Assembly: GCA_900769775.1 (NCBI GenBank)
Contig: CAAGHT010000156.1
Coordinates: 1 to 9,674 of the forward strand
From: Clostridia bacterium
GTDB taxonomy: Bacteria; Bacillota; Clostridia; Oscillospirales; Acutalibacteraceae
Direction of reading: 5' to 3'
DNA: 9,674 bases
Shown here: positions 6,137 through 9,674 of the stretch, piece after piece
How the letters are laid out: every line of letters begins with the position of its first letter
How positions within the stretch are numbered: position 1 is the first letter of the stretch
Program-made: the position numbers and the translations under genes
Notes under the pieces: generated by a model
Seen by the model: the letters and a program-made list of their open reading frames with translations, nothing else
Databases searched by the model: none
What the model was told of the DNA's origin: nothing

Positions 6137-7354
6137 TTACAAAGAGAATAATTTTCTGTAAAGTAATGAAAGACAGTAAAAAACCGTCTTTTTTTGACTT
6201 TCCTCTGCGGCGGTTATTGCCAGAGTTCCCATTTCCTCATCCTCGTATTTTATATGAACATAACCGATTATATCCCCCTTTTTTATGGGCGCGGTCAGCT
6301 CCTCGGCTATCTCGATTTCCTCTGTAACCTTGGATATTCCGCCCTTTTTGAGAAGCACGGGAAGGCTCCCCTCAACGCACGGGGTTATATATGGCAGTGT
6401 CCCCTTTTTGACAGGTATCGGTGAAAGAGAGGATATATCCGCCGAGATATTATGAAAAGAGAAATTTGCAAAGCCGTAATCGAGAAGCTTTCTCGCGGCA
6501 TTGAAACGGTCGTTGCTTGTGGGAGAGCCCATTACTACCGCAATGAGATTCAGTCCGTCACGCTCTGCAGCGGCAGAAAGGCAGGAGCCTGCACCGCTCG
6601 TTGTTCCTGTTTTAAGTCCGTAGGCTCCGCTGTAAAAACGGACCAGTCGGTTGGTATTTACAAGCTCGCTCTTACCATCTCTGAGAGTGTCCATCCAGAC
6701 GGTTGAATAATTTTTAATTGTTTCATGCTCAATCAGTGCCGCAGACATAAGGGCAATGTCGTGTGCCGAGGTAAGATGTCCCTCAGCGTCAAGCCCCGTA
6801 CAATTTACAAAATTCGTTTCGTTCATTCCGAGGCTCTTTGCCCTCTCGTTCATAAGAGCGACAAAGCCCTCCTCGCTGCCTGCAACCGCTTCACCAAGGG
6901 CGACCGTGGCATCATTTGCCGAGGCAATTACCACCGCCTTTAAAAGGTCGTCGACCGTCATTTGCTCGTTTGGCTCAAGCCATATCTGCGAGCCGCCCAT
7001 ACTACAGGCGTGCTCCGAGGCGGTTATTACTGTATCGAGGGAGAACTTTCCCTCCTCCATAGCCTCAAATATGAGGAGAAGAGACATTATCTTTGTAATT
7101 GATGCAGGGGGCAGCTTTTCATCAGCGTTCATTTCATATAAAACGGCGCCCGAGCGCGGCTCTAAGAGAATTGCCGATTTGGCATTCAGCTCAATAGACT
7201 CCCCTATTGCCGCAACGGTTATATCATCAGAAAAGGGCTTGTTGTAATCCGGAGAGGGGTATTCCATTGAAACGGTAACGCTCTCCTCCGCGATAGCCCT
7301 GAGTGGCACTGTAAGCAGCGCCAGTGTCAGCAAAAACGCTATAATCTTTTTCAT
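6137..7354 (-). CDS. dacF: Serine-type D-Ala-D-Ala carboxypeptidase (DacF-like PBP)
   Basis: This is a low-molecular-weight penicillin-binding protein (peptidase S11 family). It removes the terminal D-alanine from peptidoglycan pentapeptides outside the membrane and so limits cross-linking. A signal peptide is evident (MKK, a hydrophobic core, likely cleavage after AIA at residue 22). The catalytic triad motifs are intact: S85-I-T-K88 (SxxK), S145-A-N147 (SxN) and K248-T-G250. The region from about 300 to 380 matches the beta-rich PBP5 C-terminal domain. The tail (about 389-405, TVFYCLSLLYRKLFSL) is an amphipathic segment that could dock on the membrane. At 405 residues it is of normal length. 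Its Shine-Dalgarno site (GAGGTG) lies inside a long hairpin directly after the LUD stop codon, suggesting controlled or coupled translation. DacF is a choice among close paralogues such as DacA/DacB, made on similarity recalled rather than searched. Confidence 0.93.
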   Translation of the reverse strand: MKKIIAFLLTLALLTVPLRAIAEESVTVSMEYPSPDYNKPFSDDITVAAIGESIELNAKSAILLEPRSGAVLYEMNADEKLPPASITKIMSLLLIFEAMEEGKFSLDTVITASEHACSMGGSQIWLEPNEQMTVDDLLKAVVIASANDATVALGEAVAGSEEGFVALMNERAKSLGMNETNFVNCTGLDAEGHLTSAHDIALMSAALIEHETIKNYSTVWMDTLRDGKSELVNTNRLVRFYSGAYGLKTGTTSGAGSCLSAAAERDGLNLIAVVMGSPTSNDRFNAARKLLDYGFANFSFHNISADISSLSPIPVKKGTLPYITPCVEGSLPVLLKKGGISKVTEEIEIAEELTAPIKKGDIIGYVHIKYEDEEMGTLAITAAEESQKKTVFYCLSLLYRKLFSL

Positions 7355-7390
7355 ATAAAAACACCTCGCATATAAAAATATGCAAGGTGT
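7355..7390 (-). promoter_or_regulatory. Hairpin burying the dacF ribosome binding site; also terminator-like
   Basis: On the minus strand, positions 7390-7378 pair with 7373-7361 as a 13-bp stem (outer ACACCT/AGGTGT, one T-G wobble, inner GCATAT/ATATGC) with a TTTT loop. TTTTTAT follows directly, so it has the form of an intrinsic terminator for mnmA-LUD. The 3' arm also contains GAGGTG (7367-7362), the only plausible ribosome binding site for dacF, 7 nt before its ATG. The 5' arm begins 6 nt after the LUD stop codon, so a ribosome finishing LUD should disturb the stem. The role could be termination, translational coupling or both. Confidence 0.8.
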
Positions 7391-7396
7391 AAATTT

Positions 7397-8035
7397 TTAA
7401 TAACCGAGATTCTCGTTTACAATTATTACTTTTACGCGGTCTGCTACTCTCTGTCTGCCGCTGATTACATAGTTTACGCAGATACGCTGCTCAGAGTCGC
7501 AGCCTGCCGATGGGCCTTCATCTTTTTTAATGCAGTGACCAAGCTTTGCACAAGGGGTTGAAAGACCGAGCCTTTGAGCATTTTTCGGAGCGGCAACGGT
7601 TTTTACTCGGTAAAAGCCCTCATTTACATCCCCGACAAGCTTATTTTTGCCGACAATTACTATTACCCTTTTAGGACCAAAGGTAATTGCGGCAATACGG
7701 TTGCAGTTGCCGTCAACATTTATAAGCTCGCCCTTTTCGGTCAGTGCGTTTACCGAGGTTAAAAAGGTATCGGCATAAAAGGTCTTGCGATAAATTTCTG
7801 CCGTTTCTTCAGGAGATTTTGCAAGGCTTCGGTCAAGGAAATTGTATTTTCCGCTCTGCATAAGGGCAAATACTCCGCTCTCGGCTAAGGTTACAGAGCC
7901 GCCGCAAGAGATTGTTTCTCCCTCGCTGAGCATTCCCTCGACAAGCTTCACGGCGTCTGCCGAGGTTTCTGCATAAAAGGCTTCGATATTATTCTTTTTA
8001 AGGTTTTTAATCGTTTTTTCTATTCTTTTATCCAT
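7397..8035 (-). CDS. LUD-domain (LutC/YkgG-like) protein
   Basis: The 212-residue protein belongs to the LUD family (formerly DUF162), whose known members LutB and LutC take part in lactate oxidation to pyruvate. The family glycine motif is seen as GGSVTLAESG (45-54). The conserved GELINVDGNCNRIAA lies at 102-116, and a C-terminal cysteine set is present: C162, C168, C179, and C186 in the TPCA...GHC...GC...RIC pattern. These may bind metal or an Fe-S cluster, which is an inference. No lutA or lutB neighbour is present, so a lactate role is not supported, and stand-alone LUD proteins of this type are common and uncharacterised in Clostridia. The ATG at 8035 lies 2 nt after the mnmA stop. Its ribosome binding site AAAAGGGGA is built from the last mnmA codons, pointing to co-translation with mnmA. 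Confidence 0.9.
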   Translation of the reverse strand: MDKRIEKTIKNLKKNNIEAFYAETSADAVKLVEGMLSEGETISCGGSVTLAESGVFALMQSGKYNFLDRSLAKSPEETAEIYRKTFYADTFLTSVNALTEKGELINVDGNCNRIAAITFGPKRVIVIVGKNKLVGDVNEGFYRVKTVAAPKNAQRLGLSTPCAKLGHCIKKDEGPSAGCDSEQRICVNYVISGRQRVADRVKVIIVNENLGY

Positions 8036-8037
8036 AA

Positions 8038-9078
8038 CTATTCCCCTTTTAGGATATAACCGCCGCCGAGGAGGTATTCTCCGTCATAAAATACTGCTGA
8101 CTGACCGGGTGACGGGGCTCTTTGAGGCTCCGAAAACTCAATAACCGCTTCAGATTCGCCCGTTTTAAACACCTTGCAGGCAGAGTCCTTCGCACTGTAG
8201 CGGAGCTTTGCTGTGCAGATAAAGTCATTTTTGAAATCAAATGCCTGCAAATTCACATTATTTATATATATACGCTTTTTGAAAAGGTGCTCCTCGTCGC
8301 CGAGGACAACTCTGTTGCAGGCGGGGTCTTTGGAAAGAACGAACTGCGGTCTGCCGAGTGCAATACCCAGTCCCTTTCGCTGACCGACGGTGTAGCATTG
8401 GTGTCCCATATTGCCGCCGAGGAAATTGCCATCAATGTCAACATACTCTCCCTTTTCAAAGGGCAGGCCCGAAAGCTCCTGCAAAAATTTGGCATAATCG
8501 CCGTCGGGCACAAAGCAGATATCCTGACTTTCCTTTGCCGCCTTACAGGAAAAGCCGTATTTTTCGGCAATCGCTCTTGCGTCATCCTTGGAAAGGTCTC
8601 CGAGAGGCATTAAAATATGAGAAAGCTGCTCGGGGGACAGTCTCCAAAGTCCATAAGGCTGATCCTTTTTAGTGTCGGCGGCGCGACAAATAAGCCTTCT
8701 GCCGTTTACATCCTTTATTTTGGAATAATGCCCCGTTGCAATATAGTCACAGCCGAGAGAGATTGCCTCATCGAGGAGTGCGCCGAACTTTAAATGTTTA
8801 TTGCATTCGATACAAGGGTTAGGTGTTCTGCCTGCATCATATTCATTTTTAAAGGCTTCGATAACCTTTTGCCCGAAAAGCTCCCGTTTATCAAAAACAA
8901 AATGCTCTGCACCTAGTTTTTGGCAGACCTCTTTGGCAGAAGCAGCCTCGGGTGAGGGGCCGTTTTTTTCATAAAGACGCAGAGTACCGCCCACTATATC
9001 ATAGCCTGCATCGCGAAGCACCGCTGCCGCGGCAGAGGAATCTACTCCGCCCGACATTGCAACCATTACCTTTTTCAC
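8038..9078 (-). CDS. mnmA: tRNA-specific 2-thiouridylase MnmA
   Basis: MnmA activates U34 of Lys, Glu and Gln tRNAs with ATP and inserts sulfur to make s2U34, which improves decoding. The PP-loop ATP site SGGVDSS is at 9-15 and TGHYSKI at 115-121. The catalytic cysteines correspond to C92 (within PNPCIECNK) and C188 (SQDICFVPDG). The C-terminal region includes YTVGQRKGLGIALG. The position that is aspartate in E. coli MnmA (DxxC) is here C89, giving a CxxC pair. The length of 346 is normal, if slightly short. I take the GTG at 9078 as the start because AGGTGAG lies about 6 nt upstream. The next in-frame ATG (codon 5) would cut into the first beta-strand and lacks such spacing. It heads an operon with the LUD gene and probably dacF. 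Confidence 0.97.
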   Translation of the reverse strand: MKKVMVAMSGGVDSSAAAAVLRDAGYDIVGGTLRLYEKNGPSPEAASAKEVCQKLGAEHFVFDKRELFGQKVIEAFKNEYDAGRTPNPCIECNKHLKFGALLDEAISLGCDYIATGHYSKIKDVNGRRLICRAADTKKDQPYGLWRLSPEQLSHILMPLGDLSKDDARAIAEKYGFSCKAAKESQDICFVPDGDYAKFLQELSGLPFEKGEYVDIDGNFLGGNMGHQCYTVGQRKGLGIALGRPQFVLSKDPACNRVVLGDEEHLFKKRIYINNVNLQAFDFKNDFICTAKLRYSAKDSACKVFKTGESEAVIEFSEPQRAPSPGQSAVFYDGEYLLGGGYILKGE

Positions 9079-9106
9079 TTGCCCTCACCTGCCTTTCATT
9101 TTTCTA

Positions 9107-9135
9107 ATTATACTATTAAAAAGACAAAAAAACAA
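9107..9135 (-). promoter_or_regulatory. Probable promoter of mnmA
   Basis: A perfect TATAAT (-10, 9112-9107) lies 17 bp from TTGTTT (9135-9130, matching only the TTG of the -35 consensus) on the minus strand. The predicted start is near 9100, giving a leader of about 21 nt. The weak -35 box overlaps the end of the uracil permease terminator stem and its T-run. Confidence 0.65.
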
Positions 9136-9158
9136 GGACTGTGTTTCCACAGTCCTTG
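9121..9158 (-). terminator. Strong intrinsic terminator of the uracil permease gene
   Basis: Minus-strand CAAGGACTGTG (9158-9148) and CACAGTCCTTG (9143-9133) form a perfect 11-bp stem closed by a GAAA tetraloop. It is followed by a run of seven T, then GTCTTTTT. It begins 13 nt after the stop codon. Confidence 0.95.
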
Positions 9159-9171
9159 AACAGAATGTAAA

Positions 9172-9674
9172 TTATTCTTTATTTCCGCCCGAGATTTCGA
9201 AGTTAACTCCGGTATCCTTAGGTTCATCCTCAGTGAAGACATAATCTTTGCCGGGGAGGATAGCGTTAAGAACGATACCTGCGATAGAAGCAACTGCAAG
9301 AGCAGAAAGAGCGATGGTAACATTGCCGATAGTAAAGGTAGCGGCAGAACCGAGACCAAGTGCGCAAACGAGGATGATAGCAGCAACGATGAGGTTACGG
9401 CTCTTTGTAAAGTCAACCTTAGACTCAACAACATTTCTTACACCGATTGCAGAAATCATACCGTAGAGAACGAAGGAGATGCCGCCGATTACAGCAGTGG
9501 GGATAGAGCTTACAAGTGCTGCAAATTTGGGGCTGAAGGAGAATACAACTGCGATAACAGCAGCGATTCTGATAACCTTGGGGTCATAAACCTTGGAAAG
9601 AGCAAGAACGCCGGTGTTTTCGCCATAGGTTGTGTTTGCAGGAGCACCGAGGAGAGAAGCAACGGTTGTTGCAA
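9172..9674 (-). CDS. uraA: Uracil permease (NCS2 family), C-terminal part
   Basis: The frame stays open from the right edge (first full codon at 9672) to a stop at 9172, giving 166 residues, so roughly the last 40% of a protein of usual length 420-460. It carries the NCS2 nucleobase-transporter signature PANTTYGENTGVLALS near its start. The glutamate of that signature corresponds to a uracil-contacting residue of E. coli UraA. Conserved SIPTAVIGGISFVLYGM and GVRNVVE stretches follow, then several hydrophobic helices and a charged cytoplasmic tail (KDYVFTEDEPKD). NCS2 uracil permeases are proton symporters in the cytoplasmic membrane that feed pyrimidine salvage. The ATG at 9459 is internal and not a start. 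The gene ends at its own terminator, separate from mnmA. The alternative, xanthine permease, is less likely given the TTYGEN spelling. The upstream control region is outside the window. Confidence 0.93.
   Translation of the reverse strand, partial: ATTVASLLGAPANTTYGENTGVLALSKVYDPKVIRIAAVIAVVFSFSPKFAALVSSIPTAVIGGISFVLYGMISAIGVRNVVESKVDFTKSRNLIVAAIILVCALGLGSAATFTIGNVTIALSALAVASIAGIVLNAILPGKDYVFTEDEPKDTGVNFEISGGNKE

Noticed and set aside
6169..6195. Plus-strand terminator-like hairpin followed by a run of seven T
   Set aside because: It lies within the dacF coding region, has an A-C mismatch on the plus strand and no plus-strand gene ends there.
8122..8613. 163-codon plus-strand open frame opposite mnmA
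   Set aside because: The opposing strand encodes conserved MnmA motifs throughout, and nothing in the plus-strand protein is recognisable.
9172..9459. A separate 95-aa protein starting at the ATG at 9459
   Set aside because: The same frame stays open to the window edge and encodes NCS2 permease motifs upstream, so this ATG is an internal methionine.
1..9674. CRISPR arrays, tRNA or rRNA genes, riboswitches, insertion sequences, phage or defence genes
   Set aside because: No repeated spacer-like units, cloverleaf-like segments, transposase or defence-domain frames were seen. The gaps are at most about 110 bases and are explained by promoters, terminators and ribosome binding sites.

Overview
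This window is a conserved housekeeping stretch from a low-GC Gram-positive bacterium, most likely a member of the Clostridia (Oscillospiraceae/Ruminococcaceae-like, possibly uncultured). The placement is an inference. It rests on the YceD-L32 pair, a PDZ/radical-SAM DUF512 gene directly before der, a DacF-type carboxypeptidase, the short form of Pgi, strong Shine-Dalgarno sites and near-consensus sigma-A promoters. Every gene I can support lies on the minus strand, so transcription runs from high to low coordinates. I saw no phage, insertion sequence, CRISPR array, tRNA, rRNA or defence genes.

In transcription order: (1) 9674-9172 is the C-terminal part of a uracil permease, ending at a strong 11-bp intrinsic terminator. 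(2) A promoter at about 9135-9107 drives mnmA (tRNA U34 2-thiolation), then a LUD-domain protein 2 nt downstream. After a long hairpin that contains its ribosome binding site comes dacF, a secreted D-Ala-D-Ala carboxypeptidase. (3) A promoter immediately after dacF drives pgi (glucose-6-phosphate isomerase), followed past a small hairpin by an uncharacterised 137-aa P-loop protein and a strong terminator. (4) A consensus TTGACA-17-TATAAT promoter drives yceD and rpmF. (5) After a terminator-like hairpin with no obvious new promoter come the DUF512 radical-SAM gene, der, plsY and gpsA. These last genes are 12 nt apart or overlapping, which suggests translational coupling.

Several products are functionally linked. 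GpsA makes the glycerol-3-phosphate that PlsY acylates in the first step of phospholipid synthesis. Der and L32 concern the 50S ribosomal subunit, and YceD is tied to rRNA by published work on its homologues. MnmA modifies tRNA. DacF trims peptidoglycan peptides.

I found no clearly new multi-gene system. The points worth a second look are the dacF leader hairpin that buries its Shine-Dalgarno site directly behind the upstream stop codon, hairpins at three intra-operon junctions, a CxxC-type MnmA, and three conserved but poorly understood proteins: DUF512 radical SAM, the small P-loop protein and the stand-alone LUD protein. About 110 bases is the longest gap without a gene.
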